A DNA stretch of 64,000 nucleotides from Streptococcus sp. S5 (GCF_034134805.1 NZ_CP139419.1:682001-746000), one strand, 5' to 3'; shown: positions 53,127 to 62,675, counted from the stretch's first letter. Made by a program: numbers and translations. Notes: generated by a model not told the origin, from the sequence alone.

Positions 53127-53696
53127 ATGGAAAATTTATATGTGAAGTTAGCGGCTTATCGAGAAATAGAGACTGAGCGCTTGCACTTGCGTCCGGTCAC
53201 TTTTGAAGATGCACCGGCTATGTTTGAGTATGCTTCTGATGAAACAGTTACGCGCTACACTTTTCCAACCAATCAAAGTCTAGAAGAGACGCGTAATAAT
53301 ATTGCCCTCTTTTACCTAGCGAGCCCACTTGGAAAATGGGGGATCGAGCTCAAAGAAAATGGAAAATTTATCGGGACGATTGATTTACTGGATTTGGATC
53401 TTTGTCTGAAGAAGGGGAGTATCGGCTATGTTCTGAATAAAGACTATTGGAACCAAGGTCTTGCGACAGAGGCTACAAAGGCAGTCATTGCCTTGGCTTT
53501 TGAACAGTTAGGGATGAACAAGCTCATTGCTGTTCATGATCAGGACAACCCAGCTTCTGGACGGGTGATGGCCAAATCAGGGTTGAAATATTCTCACGAG
53601 GAGCCCTACGCGATGCTAGACCTGCATGAAGAAGGGCGAATGGTGACGAGAGTTCATTATGTCCTCACGAAGGAAGAATATTTGGCAGAAAAATGA
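53127..53696 (+). CDS. GNAT acetyltransferase, RimJ/RimL type
   Basis: 189 residues. IETERLHLRPVTFEDAPAMFEY at the start, GSIGYVLNKDYWNQGLATEATKAVIALAFEQLGMNKLIA for acetyl-CoA binding, and NPASGRVMAKSGLKYSHEE. Could acetylate a ribosomal protein or a small molecule. Single gene, divergent from ald, with GAAGGAG upstream of the ATG. Confidence 0.85.
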   Translation: MENLYVKLAAYREIETERLHLRPVTFEDAPAMFEYASDETVTRYTFPTNQSLEETRNNIALFYLASPLGKWGIELKENGKFIGTIDLLDLDLCLKKGSIGYVLNKDYWNQGLATEATKAVIALAFEQLGMNKLIAVHDQDNPASGRVMAKSGLKYSHEEPYAMLDLHEEGRMVTRVHYVLTKEEYLAEK

Positions 53697-53705
53697 GTCA
53701 GGATA

Positions 53706-53735
53706 TTGACAAAAGACCTATCTCCATGATATAGT
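53706..53735 (+). promoter_or_regulatory. Promoter of the tRNA gene
   Basis: TTGACA (53706-53711), 18-bp spacer, TATAGT (53730-53735), 11 bp before the tRNA. Confidence 0.8.
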
Positions 53736-53746
53736 AGATAGGTACT

Positions 53747-53819
53747 GCTGGTTTAGCTCAGTCGGTAGAGCGCATCCATGGTAAGGATGAGGTCGCCGGT
53801 TCAATCCCGGCAACTAGCA
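53747..53819 (+). tRNA. tRNA-Thr (anticodon GGT)
   Basis: 73 nt. Acceptor GCTGGTT/AACTAGC (one wobble pair) with discriminator A, D arm GCTC/GAGC, anticodon stem CATCC/GGATG with loop ATGGTAA (anticodon GGT), T arm GCCGG-TTCAATC-CCGGC. CCA is not encoded. It reads ACC and ACT codons. A terminator follows at 53829. Confidence 0.95.
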
Positions 53820-53828
53820 TATCAGAAA

Positions 53829-53863
53829 AGAGAAGCTTAGAGAGGATCTAGGCTTCTTTTTTT
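53829..53863 (+). terminator. Intrinsic terminator of the tRNA gene
   Basis: AGAAGC(TTAGA).. /(TCTAG)GCTTCT stem and a run of seven T. Confidence 0.85.
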
Positions 53864-53913
53864 GCGACTCCATCTTAAAAATTTTGCTTTTTTCAACAAT
53901 TTTCAAAAAAACG

Positions 53914-53942
53914 TTGACAAGCAAGGAAATACGTGGTAAAGT
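53914..53942 (+). promoter_or_regulatory. Promoter of the multidrug ABC exporter leader
   Basis: TTGACA (53914-53919), 17-bp spacer, TAAAGT (53937-53942). It predicts a ~260-nt leader containing a short ORF and two terminators. Confidence 0.8.
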
Positions 53943-53973
53943 TAGAACAACAAAGAGAAAGGAGAAAACCATC

Positions 53974-54045
53974 ATGAACAAAGTAGATGTTTTGATGACA
54001 CAATTGAATACACAGCTTCTCCAATCTCAGTTGAGTTCGATGTAA
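53974..54045 (+). CDS. Candidate 23-residue leader peptide of the ABC exporter (BmrB-like role)
   Basis: The ORF MNKVDVLMTQLNTQLLQSQ.. ends ..LSSM. AAAGGAG lies 9 bp upstream, a strong ribosome site. It is followed 11 bp later by the first of two terminators. There is no enrichment of one amino acid, so sensing would be of translation speed (drug stalling) rather than amino-acid supply. This matches the known case of the BmrB leader in front of bmrCD in Bacillus subtilis, although I see no clear sequence identity to assert. Confidence 0.65.
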   Translation: MNKVDVLMTQLNTQLLQSQLSSM

Positions 54046-54056
54046 ACTATAAGTGG

Positions 54057-54186
54057 AACCCAAGATGGAGGAGTCTGTCTTGGGTTTTTTGTATGCATTT
54101 TTACCTGCCTTAACTGAATTGGTGACAGGCATCAGAAGGCCCAAGTGTGGACTGAGCACGTACTCAGCTCCTTGCTTGGGTTTTTT
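54057..54186 (+). promoter_or_regulatory. Two-terminator attenuator of the ABC exporter operon
   Basis: Terminator 1: AACCCAAGA (54057-54065) / TCTTGGGTT (54078-54086) plus T run to 54090. Terminator 2: CCCAAG (54140-54145) / CTTGGG (54175-54180), with an inner CTGAG/CTCAG hairpin, plus six T. CTTGGG of terminator 1 can pair instead with CCCAAG of terminator 2, which would destroy both. A ribosome held at the end of the leader ORF would cover the 5' arm of terminator 1 and allow that switch. Confidence 0.65.
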
Positions 54187-54212
54187 CTGTGCCATTTTGA
54201 AAAGGAGAATAT

Positions 54213-55937
54213 ATGATCAGAGCTATTTGGGAGTATATCAGGGAGCGCAAGTGGCGATATGTGAAGATCGCTATGGTCCTGATTCTTTATGATTACACTT
54301 TATTGATCCCGACGCAAGTCATCCAGCGCTTAGTGGATCATTTGAGTCAGCGGACGCTGACGCAATCGAACTTTGTATGGGATATGGTCCTCTTGGTAGG
54401 ATCGGCCATCCTCAATTACCTAACGGCTTTTTATTGGCAGTTGCGACTCTTTCAGTCGTCAGTCCATTTCAAGGCGACCCTTCAGGGACAAGCTTTTCGT
54501 AAGCTAGTAGCCATGCGGCGTCCCTTTTTTGAGAAATTCCGTTCAGGAGATCTCTTGACGCGCTTTACGACAGATGTGGATGGGATGGCCGATATGGCTG
54601 GTTACGGGATGATGGTGCTCCTGTTTGGCGGTGGCTTGTTTGCCTTTATTATTCCGACCATGTTTTTCATTTCTTGGCAATTAACCTTGATTTCCTTTAT
54701 TCCCATGATCTTCCTCGTAGTCTCTACCTATTTTTTGAGTAGAAAGCAGGAGGAGTATGTTGAGCAAAACCGGGAAGCGGTCGCTCAGTTGAATGATGAA
54801 GTCTTGGAGTCGATCGAAGGAATTCGGGTCATGCGGGCCTATAGTAGACGGGACCAGCAGGTCAAACAGTTTCAGAAAAAAACGGCCAGTCTATCCAAAA
54901 CGGGGGATAAAATTGCCTCTATCCAGTATTCTTTTGGACCTTTAGCCCTGTTGTTTATTGGATTCTCGACAGTCTTGCTCCTACTATTTGGAGGCCAGTC
55001 CCTGGCAAGCGGGCAATTGAGTCTTGGGAAATTATTGGCTTTACAGCTGTATTTGGTCTTTTTAATTGAGCCTATGTGGATGATGGCGGACTTGATCTTG
55101 GTCTACCAGACAGGGCAAATGTCCTATAAAAAATTAAAAGAAGTGATTGATGAAACGGATGATCTGGAGCCAGATGGTTCTCACTACCTAGAGCAGATTG
55201 ATTTGGTGCAGTTTAAGGACTATTCTTTCAGCTATCCTGGTGCTGAGCGAAAGAGCCTGTCAGGCATTGATTGGACCATTCAGAAAGGACAGACGGTTGG
55301 AATTGTTGGTCGTACCGGTGCAGGAAAGACTACCCTGGTTCGACAATTCTTGCGGCAGTACCCAGTTGGTGAGGGAGAATTCTTGGTCAACCAGCAACCG
55401 ATCGTGGACTACAACCGACACTCCATCGAAGAAAAAATTGGCTATGTTTCCCAAGAACATATTTTATTCTCCAAGTCTATCCGTGAGAATATAGCGCTTG
55501 GTAAAAAAGGAGCCAGCCAAGAAGACTTGGTGGAAGCAGTAGCCCAAGCTGCTTTTGCGGATGATCTCGAGCGGATGTCTCAGGGAATGGACACCCTGAT
55601 CGGTGAGAAAGGGGTCTCTGTATCAGGAGGTCAAAAACAGCGGATCTCTTTGGCGCGTGCCTTCTTAAGAGATGCAGAGCTCTTGCTGTTAGATGATTCC
55701 CTTTCGGCAGTAGATGCTAAGACTGAACAGGCCATTATTGACACGATTCAAAAGGAACGAAAAGACAAGACGACCATCATTGTTTCTCATCGCTTGTCTG
55801 CTGTTCATCAGGCGGATTGGATCATCGTCTTGGATCAAGGGCAGATTGTAGAAGAAGGTAGGGCTAGTGATTTATTGGCTCAAGAAGGCTGGTATTATGA
55901 ACAATACCAACGGCAACAAAAACAGGAAGGAGAATAA
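54213..55937 (+). CDS. Heterodimeric multidrug ABC exporter subunit, BmrC/YheI-like
   Basis: 574 residues: six-helix membrane domain (~1-310) then an ATPase domain with Walker A GRTGAGKTT and canonical signature VSGGQKQR. Walker B is LLLLDDSLSAVD, with Asp in place of the catalytic Glu. That substitution marks the subunit with the degenerate site in BmrCD/LmrCD-type exporters. It pumps drugs or lipids outward together with the next gene product. AAAGGAG lies before the ATG; the leader upstream suggests drug-inducible expression. Confidence 0.87.
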   Translation: MIRAIWEYIRERKWRYVKIAMVLILYDYTLLIPTQVIQRLVDHLSQRTLTQSNFVWDMVLLVGSAILNYLTAFYWQLRLFQSSVHFKATLQGQAFRKLVAMRRPFFEKFRSGDLLTRFTTDVDGMADMAGYGMMVLLFGGGLFAFIIPTMFFISWQLTLISFIPMIFLVVSTYFLSRKQEEYVEQNREAVAQLNDEVLESIEGIRVMRAYSRRDQQVKQFQKKTASLSKTGDKIASIQYSFGPLALLFIGFSTVLLLLFGGQSLASGQLSLGKLLALQLYLVFLIEPMWMMADLILVYQTGQMSYKKLKEVIDETDDLEPDGSHYLEQIDLVQFKDYSFSYPGAERKSLSGIDWTIQKGQTVGIVGRTGAGKTTLVRQFLRQYPVGEGEFLVNQQPIVDYNRHSIEEKIGYVSQEHILFSKSIRENIALGKKGASQEDLVEAVAQAAFADDLERMSQGMDTLIGEKGVSVSGGQKQRISLARAFLRDAELLLLDDSLSAVDAKTEQAIIDTIQKERKDKTTIIVSHRLSAVHQADWIIVLDQGQIVEEGRASDLLAQEGWYYEQYQRQQKQEGE

Positions 55938-55938
55938 G

Positions 55939-57675
55939 ATGAAAGTTTTAAAACGATTATTATCGAGGATCACGCTTTATCCAACTGTCTTTCTTGCTGG
56001 CTTTATTTGCCTCTTACTAGCCACCATTTTTTCTGAATTGTCTCCCTTTCTTCTCCAAAAGATGATCGATGGGCCTTTGACCGCACTGACCCATGGTGGC
56101 GGGCAAGGTGACTTGCTTCAGATGGGAGGATTTTATCTCTTGGTCTTGAGCCTAGGGCAGCTGATAAGCTACATGGGCAATCGGATCTTGCTACATGGAA
56201 GTAATCAAGTAACCGCTAATCTGAGAGATCAAGCCTTTCAAGTCATGCAAGGGTTGCCTATTTCTTATTTTGATGATAAGCCGGCTGGGAAGATTGCGAC
56301 AAGAATTGTCAATGATACGGAGACCTTGCGGACCCAGTTTTATAACTCTTGTATGATTTTAGTCATCTATTTGGTACGCTTTCTTTTTATCCTAGGTATT
56401 CTCTTTTACCTGAGTCCTATGATGGGCCTTCTCTTGTGTTTGGTCTTTCCGATTTTCTATGGGATCCAGTATCTCTACAAGGTCATGACGGATCAGCCTA
56501 TGAAGGATTTCTTCGATGCGAGAAGTGAGGTCAATACCCAGGTCAATGAACTCTTGCATGGTGCCAGTATGATTCAACTCTATCATCAAGAGCCTGGTGT
56601 GGTGGAGGAGTTTGAAGCCACTACCCAGAAGATGTTAGGAGCCAATGATCGAATCCTCTTGGCTGATTCTATCGCTTCTTGGACCTTGACGGAATTGCTC
56701 AAGTTTTTAGTGATTGCGGGCATTTTGACCATCGCTGGTATTTCTTTCCTAGAGGGCAATATCGGTGTGACGGCTGGTTTCTTATTTATCAATATTAACT
56801 ATGTCATTAATCTATTTGATCTCATGGCCAATCTTAGTCGTCAATTCCCAAATATTCGGCGATCCTTAGAAACGGGGAGTCGCGTCCTTGCTTTCTTAGA
56901 TCAACCCTTAGAGGCCGATGGTGCATCAGAACTGAAGATAGAAAAGGCAGAAGTCGTGTTTGACGACGTTCAATTTGCTTATGAAGAAGGCAAGCCGGTT
57001 CTGAGAGATATTGCCTTTCAGGCTAGCCCTGGGGAAACCATCGCTTTGGTGGGCCATACTGGATCGGGTAAGTCTTCGATTATGAACCTGCTCTATCGTT
57101 TTTATGATCCTCAAGAAGGAGCGATTTTGATCGATGGTCAAGATATTCGCCAAGTCTCTCGTGAGAGCCTACGAAGCCATATGGGGATTGTCCTGCAGGA
57201 TCCTTATCTATTTACAGGGACCATTGCTAGTAATGTGGCCATGAGTCAGGATCACATTGATCGGGATGCGGTCCAAGATGCCTTGAAAAAAGTCGGGGCT
57301 TGGCCCTTTGTAGAGCGCCTTGAAAAGGGAATCGACCATCCAGTCGTAGAAAAAGGATCCGCCTTTTCAAGTGGCGAACGCCAATTGATTTCCTTTGCGC
57401 GAACGCTCTATATGAATCCGCAAATTCTGATTTTGGATGAGGCAACTTCTCACATTGATACGGAAACAGAAGAAATCATCCAGAAGGCTATGGCAGTCCT
57501 GCAAAAAGGCCGGACCACCTTTATCATTGCCCATCGCTTGTCCACTATTCAAGATGCGGATCAGATCTTAGTCTTATCCGAAGGACGCATTGTGGAGCGT
57601 GGTAGACACGAGGAACTGGTTGCACAAGGCGGGATCTATGCCCAGATGAATGCCATTCAGCAAACAGTGGTGTAA
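55939..57675 (+). CDS. Heterodimeric multidrug ABC exporter subunit, BmrD/YheH-like
   Basis: 578 residues: membrane domain (~1-325) and ATPase domain with Walker A GHTGSGKSS, degenerate signature FSSGERQLI and intact Walker B ILILDEATSHID with the catalytic Glu. Together with the partner it gives one competent and one defective ATP site, the usual asymmetric design. Start at 55939 is 1 bp after the preceding stop, with AAGGAG upstream; the longer in-frame ORF from 55867 overlaps the partner and is not used. Confidence 0.87.
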   Translation: MKVLKRLLSRITLYPTVFLAGFICLLLATIFSELSPFLLQKMIDGPLTALTHGGGQGDLLQMGGFYLLVLSLGQLISYMGNRILLHGSNQVTANLRDQAFQVMQGLPISYFDDKPAGKIATRIVNDTETLRTQFYNSCMILVIYLVRFLFILGILFYLSPMMGLLLCLVFPIFYGIQYLYKVMTDQPMKDFFDARSEVNTQVNELLHGASMIQLYHQEPGVVEEFEATTQKMLGANDRILLADSIASWTLTELLKFLVIAGILTIAGISFLEGNIGVTAGFLFININYVINLFDLMANLSRQFPNIRRSLETGSRVLAFLDQPLEADGASELKIEKAEVVFDDVQFAYEEGKPVLRDIAFQASPGETIALVGHTGSGKSSIMNLLYRFYDPQEGAILIDGQDIRQVSRESLRSHMGIVLQDPYLFTGTIASNVAMSQDHIDRDAVQDALKKVGAWPFVERLEKGIDHPVVEKGSAFSSGERQLISFARTLYMNPQILILDEATSHIDTETEEIIQKAMAVLQKGRTTFIIAHRLSTIQDADQILVLSEGRIVERGRHEELVAQGGIYAQMNAIQQTVV

Positions 57676-57700
57676 GATTGTCCTGTAAAGAAAAAGTTTG

Positions 57701-57735
57701 AAAACCAGCCTGTATCTAGTATATAGGCTGGTTTT
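57701..57735 (+). terminator. Intrinsic terminator of the ABC exporter operon
   Basis: AAAACCAGCCT / AGGCTGGTTTT stem with TAT/ATA inside; the T run is part of the stem. Confidence 0.8.
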
Positions 57736-57771
57736 ATGCTATAATGAAGTGATAATAGTGAGGTGATCCAT

Positions 57772-58269
57772 ATGTATATTGAAATGGTAGATGAGACTGG
57801 TCAAGTCTCTGACGAAATCTTAAAACAAACGCAAGAAATTTTAGAATTTGCTGCTCAAAAAATTGGGAAAGAAGACAAGGAAATGGCTGTGACTTTTGTA
57901 ACCAATGAACGCAGTCATGAACTAAATCTTGAATACCGTGATACGGATCGTCCGACGGATGTCATCAGTTTAGAATACAAGCCAGAGATGGAGATTTCTT
58001 TTGACGAGGAAGACCTTGCAGAAAATCCAGAATTGGCAGAGATGATGGCGGAATTCGATACCTATATTGGGGAGCTCTTTATTTCAATTGACAAGGCGCG
58101 TGAGCAAGCCGAAGAATATGGCCACAGCTTTGAACGCGAAATGGGATTTTTAGCAGTGCATGGTTTTCTTCACATCAATGGCTATGATCACTATACGCCG
58201 GAAGAAGAAAAGGAAATGTTTGGCTTACAGGAAGAGATTTTGACAGCCTATGGACTCACAAGACAATAA
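57772..58269 (+). CDS. ybeY: Endoribonuclease YbeY (rRNA maturation)
   Basis: 165 residues. Metal-binding motif [11 protein letters not shown] (~residue 127-137) and [14 protein letters not shown] are diagnostic. It processes the 3' end of 16S rRNA and takes part in ribosome quality control. The ATG at 57772 has GAGGTGAT upstream; the GTG at 57763 lies inside that site. Overlaps dgkA by 20 bp. Confidence 0.94.
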   Translation: MYIEMVDETGQVSDEILKQTQEILEFAAQKIGKEDKEMAVTFVTNERSHELNLEYRDTDRPTDVISLEYKPEMEISFDEEDLAENPELAEMMAEFDTYIGELFISIDKAREQAEEYGHSFEREMGFLAVHGFLHINGYDHYTPEEEKEMFGLQEEILTAYGLTRQ

Positions 58270-58648
58270 GCGAAAATGGAAAAATCGAGACTTCACTTCA
58301 AGCCTGGAGTTTGCGATAACAGGAATTTTCACGGCGATCAAAGAAGAGCGCAATATGCGCAAGCATGCCTTATCAGCCCTTGTAGCAATTCTTGCTGGTT
58401 TGGTATTTAGGATTTCTGCGACAGAATGGCTCTTTTTATTGCTCAGCATCACCTTGGTGATTGCGTTTGAAATTATGAATTCAGCCATTGAAAATGTGGT
58501 GGATTTAGCTAGTAACTACCATTTCTCCATGTTGGCAAAGAATGCCAAAGACATGGCAGCTGGAGCAGTCCTCGTCGTTTCAGGCTTTGCATTACTAACA
58601 GGACTGGTGATTTTTGTGCCCAAATTCTGGGCCTTGGTATTTGGATAA
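58250..58648 (+). CDS. dgkA: Undecaprenol/diacylglycerol kinase
   Basis: 132 residues, three membrane helices. [25 protein letters not shown] and [13 protein letters not shown] are the DgkA signature. In Gram-positive bacteria it phosphorylates undecaprenol for cell-wall lipid carrier recycling and supports acid tolerance in streptococci. It starts within ybeY, in another frame, so it depends on coupled translation. Confidence 0.92.
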   Translation: MDSQDNKRKWKNRDFTSSLEFAITGIFTAIKEERNMRKHALSALVAILAGLVFRISATEWLFLLLSITLVIAFEIMNSAIENVVDLASNYHFSMLAKNAKDMAAGAVLVVSGFALLTGLVIFVPKFWALVFG

Positions 58649-58677
58649 GAGGGAGACTTCCCTCGTGAAAGGATAAT

Positions 58678-59577
58678 ATGACATTTAAATCAGGTTTTGT
58701 AGCCATTTTAGGACGTCCCAATGTTGGGAAGTCAACGTTTTTGAACCACGTCATGGGGCAAAAAATTGCCATCATGAGTGACAAGGCGCAGACAACGCGC
58801 AATAAGATTATGGGGATTTATACGACGGATAAGGAACAGATCGTCTTTATCGATACCCCAGGGATTCACAAACCCAAGACAGCGCTTGGAGACTTCATGG
58901 TGGAGTCGGCCTATAGCACCCTTCGAGAAGTGGATACGGTACTCTTTATGGTGCCAGCAGATGAAGCGCGTGGCAAGGGTGATGATATGATCATTGAACG
59001 CCTCAAGGCTGCTAAGGTGCCGGTTATTCTTGTGGTCAATAAGATTGACAAGGTCCACCCTGACCAGCTCTTGGCGCAAATCGATGACTTCCGTAGTCAG
59101 ATGGACTTCAAGGAAATTGTGCCAATTTCAGCCCTTCAAGGAAACAATGTTTCGCGTTTGATTGATATTTTGAGTGAAAACTTAGAAGAAGGTTTCCAAT
59201 ATTTCCCTGCTGACCAAATCACCGATCATCCAGAGCGCTTCTTGGTCTCTGAAATGATCCGTGAAAAGGTTTTGCATTTAACGCGGGAAGAAATTCCTCA
59301 CTCTGTTGCTGTAGTCGTGGATTCTATGAAGCGGGATGAAGAGACAGATAAGGTCCATATCCGTGCAACCATCATGGTCGAGCGCGATAGCCAAAAAGGG
59401 ATTGTCATCGGAAAAGGTGGCGCCATGCTTAAGAAGATCGGAACCCTTGCGCGTAAGGATATTGAGCTCATGCTAGGGGACAAGGTCTTCCTAGAAACAT
59501 GGGTCAAGGTCAAGAAAAATTGGCGGGATAAGAAATTGGATCTTGCCGATTTCGGATACAACGAAAAAGAATATTAA
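58678..59577 (+). CDS. era: GTPase Era
   Basis: 299 residues. G1 [11 protein letters not shown]3 [10 protein letters not shown]4 NKIDK, and a C-terminal KH domain with [15 protein letters not shown]. It binds 16S rRNA in 30S assembly. AAAGGA precedes the ATG. Belongs to the ybeY-dgkA-era-mutM-coaE cluster. Confidence 0.97.
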   Translation: MTFKSGFVAILGRPNVGKSTFLNHVMGQKIAIMSDKAQTTRNKIMGIYTTDKEQIVFIDTPGIHKPKTALGDFMVESAYSTLREVDTVLFMVPADEARGKGDDMIIERLKAAKVPVILVVNKIDKVHPDQLLAQIDDFRSQMDFKEIVPISALQGNNVSRLIDILSENLEEGFQYFPADQITDHPERFLVSEMIREKVLHLTREEIPHSVAVVVDSMKRDEETDKVHIRATIMVERDSQKGIVIGKGGAMLKKIGTLARKDIELMLGDKVFLETWVKVKKNWRDKKLDLADFGYNEKEY

Positions 59578-59622
59578 GAAGAGGTGGGCAGAAGCCTGCT
59601 TCTTGTTTTTGAAAGGAGTTCT

Positions 59623-60447
59623 ATGCCTGAATTACCAGAAGTAGAGACCGTTCGACGAGGTCTTGAGAAATTAATTCTTGGGAAAACCATCCAGTCAGTG
59701 GAAGTAAAGTATCCAAAGATGATTCAGACGGATCTGGATGCTTTTCGACAAGATCTCCCAGGCCAAGAAATTCGGGCCATGGGGCGCCGTGGGAAATACC
59801 TTTTATTTTATCTGACGGATCTGGTCCTCATCTCGCATTTGCGGATGGAAGGCAAGTATTTCTTTTATCCAGACGAGGTTCCTCTTCGCAAGCATGCCCA
59901 TGTCTTCTTTCATTTTACAGATGGTAGCACTCTGGTCTATGAAGATGTCCGCAAGTTTGGGACCATGGAAGTCCTCATACCTGAGCTTGTCGAGAGCTAT
60001 TTTTTGGCGAAAAAGATTGGTCCAGAGCCAACGGAAGCGGATTTTAAAGAACCAGCCTTCCAAGCAGCTCTTAAAAAATCAAAGAAACCCATTAAATCAG
60101 CTCTTTTAGACCAAAAATTAGTGGCTGGTCTGGGCAATATATATGTGGATGAGGTCCTTTATCGAGCCAAGGTTCATCCAGCCCGTTTGGGTCAAAGCTT
60201 GACTGCTAGAGAAGCCAAAGTAATCCGCAAAGAAACGATTGCTGTGCTTGCTCAAGCTGTTGAAAAGGGTGGCTCCACCATTCGCTCCTACAGCAATGCT
60301 TTTGGCGAGGATGGCACCATGCAGGAAGAACACCAGGTCTATGGAAAAACAGGCCAGCCTTGTTTGCGCTGCGGGACACCGATTGAGAAAATCCAGCTGG
60401 GGGGACGCGGAACCTATTTTTGCCCCCACTGCCAAAAGGAGAACTAG
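59623..60447 (+). CDS. mutM: Formamidopyrimidine-DNA glycosylase
   Basis: 274 residues. It must begin MPELPEVET, because Pro2 and Glu3 are catalytic after Met removal; ATG 59623 with AAAGGAG upstream gives this, so the longer frame from 59584 is rejected. The zinc finger CLRCG..CPHC at the C-terminus is intact. It removes oxidised purines. Its stop is directly followed by the coaE ATG. Confidence 0.96.
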   Translation: MPELPEVETVRRGLEKLILGKTIQSVEVKYPKMIQTDLDAFRQDLPGQEIRAMGRRGKYLLFYLTDLVLISHLRMEGKYFFYPDEVPLRKHAHVFFHFTDGSTLVYEDVRKFGTMEVLIPELVESYFLAKKIGPEPTEADFKEPAFQAALKKSKKPIKSALLDQKLVAGLGNIYVDEVLYRAKVHPARLGQSLTAREAKVIRKETIAVLAQAVEKGGSTIRSYSNAFGEDGTMQEEHQVYGKTGQPCLRCGTPIEKIQLGGRGTYFCPHCQKEN

Positions 60448-61044
60448 ATGGCAAGAATCATCGGATTAACAGGAGGGATTGCTTCAGGAAAGTCGACTGT
60501 CACCTCCTATTTGAGAGAAAAAGGGTATCCTGTCATTGATGCTGATCGAGTGGTCCATGACTTGCAAGCACCAGGAGGAGCTCTCTACCGTGTCTTAGTA
60601 GATCATTTTGGGAGAGAGATCCTTACCAAAGAAGGAGAGCTGGACCGCGTCGCTTTGGGTCAGCGGATCTTTTCAAATCCTAGTGAAAGAAACTGGTCCA
60701 ATCGCGTCCAAGGAAGGCTTATTCGTGAGGCTCTAGCTGAGGTAAGAGACAGACAAGCTGCACAATCCGATCTCATTTTTATGGATATTCCTCTCTTAAT
60801 CGAGCAAGGCTATGAAGATTGGTTTGAATCTGTCTGGTTGGTAGCTGTATCAAAAGAAACCCAGCTCAAGCGTCTGATGGAACGCAACCACTTATCAGAA
60901 CTGCAGGCCCAAGAACGCATCGCGTCTCAAATGCCGCTAGATGAAAAAAGAGCCCATGCAGATCTGGTCTTAGACAATAATGGCGATCTAACGGCCCTCT
61001 ATGCTCAATTAGATGCAGCCCTAAAACAATTAGAAAGAAGATGA
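60448..61044 (+). CDS. coaE: Dephospho-CoA kinase
   Basis: 198 residues. P-loop IGLTGGIASGKST (residues 4-16), DADRVVHDL, and MDIPLLIEQGYE. Last step of coenzyme A synthesis. It begins immediately after the mutM stop and ends 4 bp before the likely start region of the pmrA homologue. Confidence 0.95.
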   Translation: MARIIGLTGGIASGKSTVTSYLREKGYPVIDADRVVHDLQAPGGALYRVLVDHFGREILTKEGELDRVALGQRIFSNPSERNWSNRVQGRLIREALAEVRDRQAAQSDLIFMDIPLLIEQGYEDWFESVWLVAVSKETQLKRLMERNHLSELQAQERIASQMPLDEKRAHADLVLDNNGDLTALYAQLDAALKQLERR

Positions 61045-61048
61045 TTTT

Positions 61049-62260
61049 ATCACAAGAGAAATCAATTGGCGTAAAAATCTATATATTGCCTGGATCGGGT
61101 GCTTTTTCATCGGAGCCAGCCTTTCTTTAGTCGTCCCTTTTATGGCCCTCTTTGTGGAAGAGTTGGGTGTTACGGGTAAGGCTGTTCCCCTTTATGCTGG
61201 GATTGCCGTCGCGAGTTCTTCTGTGACTTCTGCGATCATGTCCCCCATCTGGGGGAGCCTGGCCGACCGCTATGGTCGAAAACCTATGATGCTTAGAGCT
61301 TCCATTGCCATGACGCTGACCATGGGAGGTATTGCCTTTGTCCCGTCCGTCTTTTGGCTCTTGGTCCTGCGCTTGCTCAATGGGGTTTTTTCAGGTTTTG
61401 TCCCCAATAGTACAGCCCTGATTGCTAGTCAAGTTCCCAAGGACCAATCTGGCTATGCCCTAGGGACCTTGTCGACCGGTGTCGTGGCTGGAACCTTGAT
61501 GGGCCCTTTGATTGGGGGACTCATTGCTGAAAATCTAGGCATGCGCAATGTCTTTCTCTTGGTCGGCTTCTTCTTATTTTTGGTTTCCCTCTTAACCTTC
61601 TGGGGCATTGAGGAAGACTATGAGCCCCTTCCAAAAGAAGAACAAAAATCCAGTTGGCAGTTGCTCAAGTCCATTCAGCAGAAGGATATTCTCTTGGGCC
61701 TCTTTTTGACCAGCATGACCATTCAAATGATCGCCCAATCTATTTCTCCGATCCTGCCTCTTTATGTGCGAGCTTTGGGACAAAGAGATAACCTGATCTT
61801 TGTATCGGGGATGATTGTTTCGGCTATGGGAGTCTCTAGTATGCTCTTTTCAGGTTGGATGGGAAAACTCGGAGACCGAATCGGAAATCACCGGCTCTTG
61901 TTAATCGCCCTTCTTTATAGTGGCTGTCTCTATATCCTTTGTGCCCAAGCGCAATCACCCCTTCAATTAGGGATTTTACGCTTCCTCTTTGGGATCGGGA
62001 CAGGAGCCCTACTACCTGGAGTTTCTGCATTATTGAATCGATTAACCCCTCCTGAAGGGATCTCTCGGATCTTTAGCTACAACCAGCTCTTTTATTACTT
62101 AGGTGGCGTGTTAGGGCCAATGATGGGATCGAGTATTTTCATGCATTTTGGCTATCATTGGGTATTTTACGGTACAGCCCTTTTGGCCTTTACCGATTTG
62201 ATGTTCCTCTTATTCTTATTTAGAAAGTATTTGAAAGTGAGAGACGTACGTGCGAATTAA
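61049..62260 (+). CDS. pmrA: MFS efflux transporter, PmrA-like, without a conventional start codon
   Basis: The first ATG in frame (61142) falls after the first membrane helix. The frame stays open upstream to a TAG at 61031 and codes [18 protein letters not shown].. then the [10 protein letters not shown] end of helix 1, matching the start of pneumococcal PmrA (M-T-E-I-N-W). The codon at the expected Met position (61049) is ATC. No ATG, GTG or TTG occurs in this frame between 61034 and 61142. An ATG at 61041 is in another frame. The body (about 12 helices, [24 protein letters not shown]) looks intact. Either AUC initiation, a small frameshift, or loss of start. Family role: fluoroquinolone and dye efflux. 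Confidence 0.7.
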   Translation: MTREINWRKNLYIAWIGCFFIGASLSLVVPFMALFVEELGVTGKAVPLYAGIAVASSSVTSAIMSPIWGSLADRYGRKPMMLRASIAMTLTMGGIAFVPSVFWLLVLRLLNGVFSGFVPNSTALIASQVPKDQSGYALGTLSTGVVAGTLMGPLIGGLIAENLGMRNVFLLVGFFLFLVSLLTFWGIEEDYEPLPKEEQKSSWQLLKSIQQKDILLGLFLTSMTIQMIAQSISPILPLYVRALGQRDNLIFVSGMIVSAMGVSSMLFSGWMGKLGDRIGNHRLLLIALLYSGCLYILCAQAQSPLQLGILRFLFGIGTGALLPGVSALLNRLTPPEGISRIFSYNQLFYYLGGVLGPMMGSSIFMHFGYHWVFYGTALLAFTDLMFLLFLFRKYLKVRDVRAN

Positions 62261-62399
62261 AGTTCAATTGACCTGCACCAGTTGTGGGAGTCAGAATTAT
62301 TTGACCAGTAAAAATACCAAAACCCATCCCGAAAAGATCGAGGTCTTGAAGTATTGTCCCAAGGAAAGAAAAGTAACCTTACATATTGAATCAAAATGA
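62250..62399 (+). CDS. rpmG: 50S ribosomal protein L33
   Basis: 49 residues with a GTG start, overlapping the last 11 bp of pmr[17 protein letters not shown].. and [12 protein letters not shown] identify L33. The first zinc pair CTSC is kept but the second pair is CPKE, so only three of four cysteines remain. The ribosome site is weak (GAGAG). Its position between pmrA and secG is the streptococcal order. Confidence 0.9.
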   Translation: MRIKVQLTCTSCGSQNYLTSKNTKTHPEKIEVLKYCPKERKVTLHIESK

Positions 62400-62440
62400 T
62401 TTTCATGGTATAATAGTGAAGATTTTAAGGAGTTTTGAAT

Positions 62441-62674
62441 ATGAGCGGAGCATTAACAACTATTTTACTAGTATTATCAGTATTGATTATTATCGCAATT
62501 TTTATGCAACCAACAAAAAACCAATCGAGCAACGTCTTTGACGCAAGCTCAAATGACTTGTTTGAACGTTCAAAAGCGCGCGGGTTTGAAGCCGTGATGC
62601 AGCGTTTAACAGCTATTATGATCTTCTTTTGGTTATTGATCGCGATGATCTTAATGGTACTTTCTAGTAGATAA
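62441..62674 (+). CDS. secG: Preprotein translocase subunit SecG
   Basis: 77 residues, two membrane helices (about 4-20 and 53-74) joined by a polar loop containing FDASSNDLFERSKARGFE, typical of Gram-positive SecG. Accessory part of the SecYEG channel. TAAGGAG precedes ATG 62441, which is preferred to the TTG at 62435. TATAAT lies at 62408-62413. Confidence 0.9.
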   Translation: MSGALTTILLVLSVLIIIAIFMQPTKNQSSNVFDASSNDLFERSKARGFEAVMQRLTAIMIFFWLLIAMILMVLSSR

Positions 62675-62675
62675 G

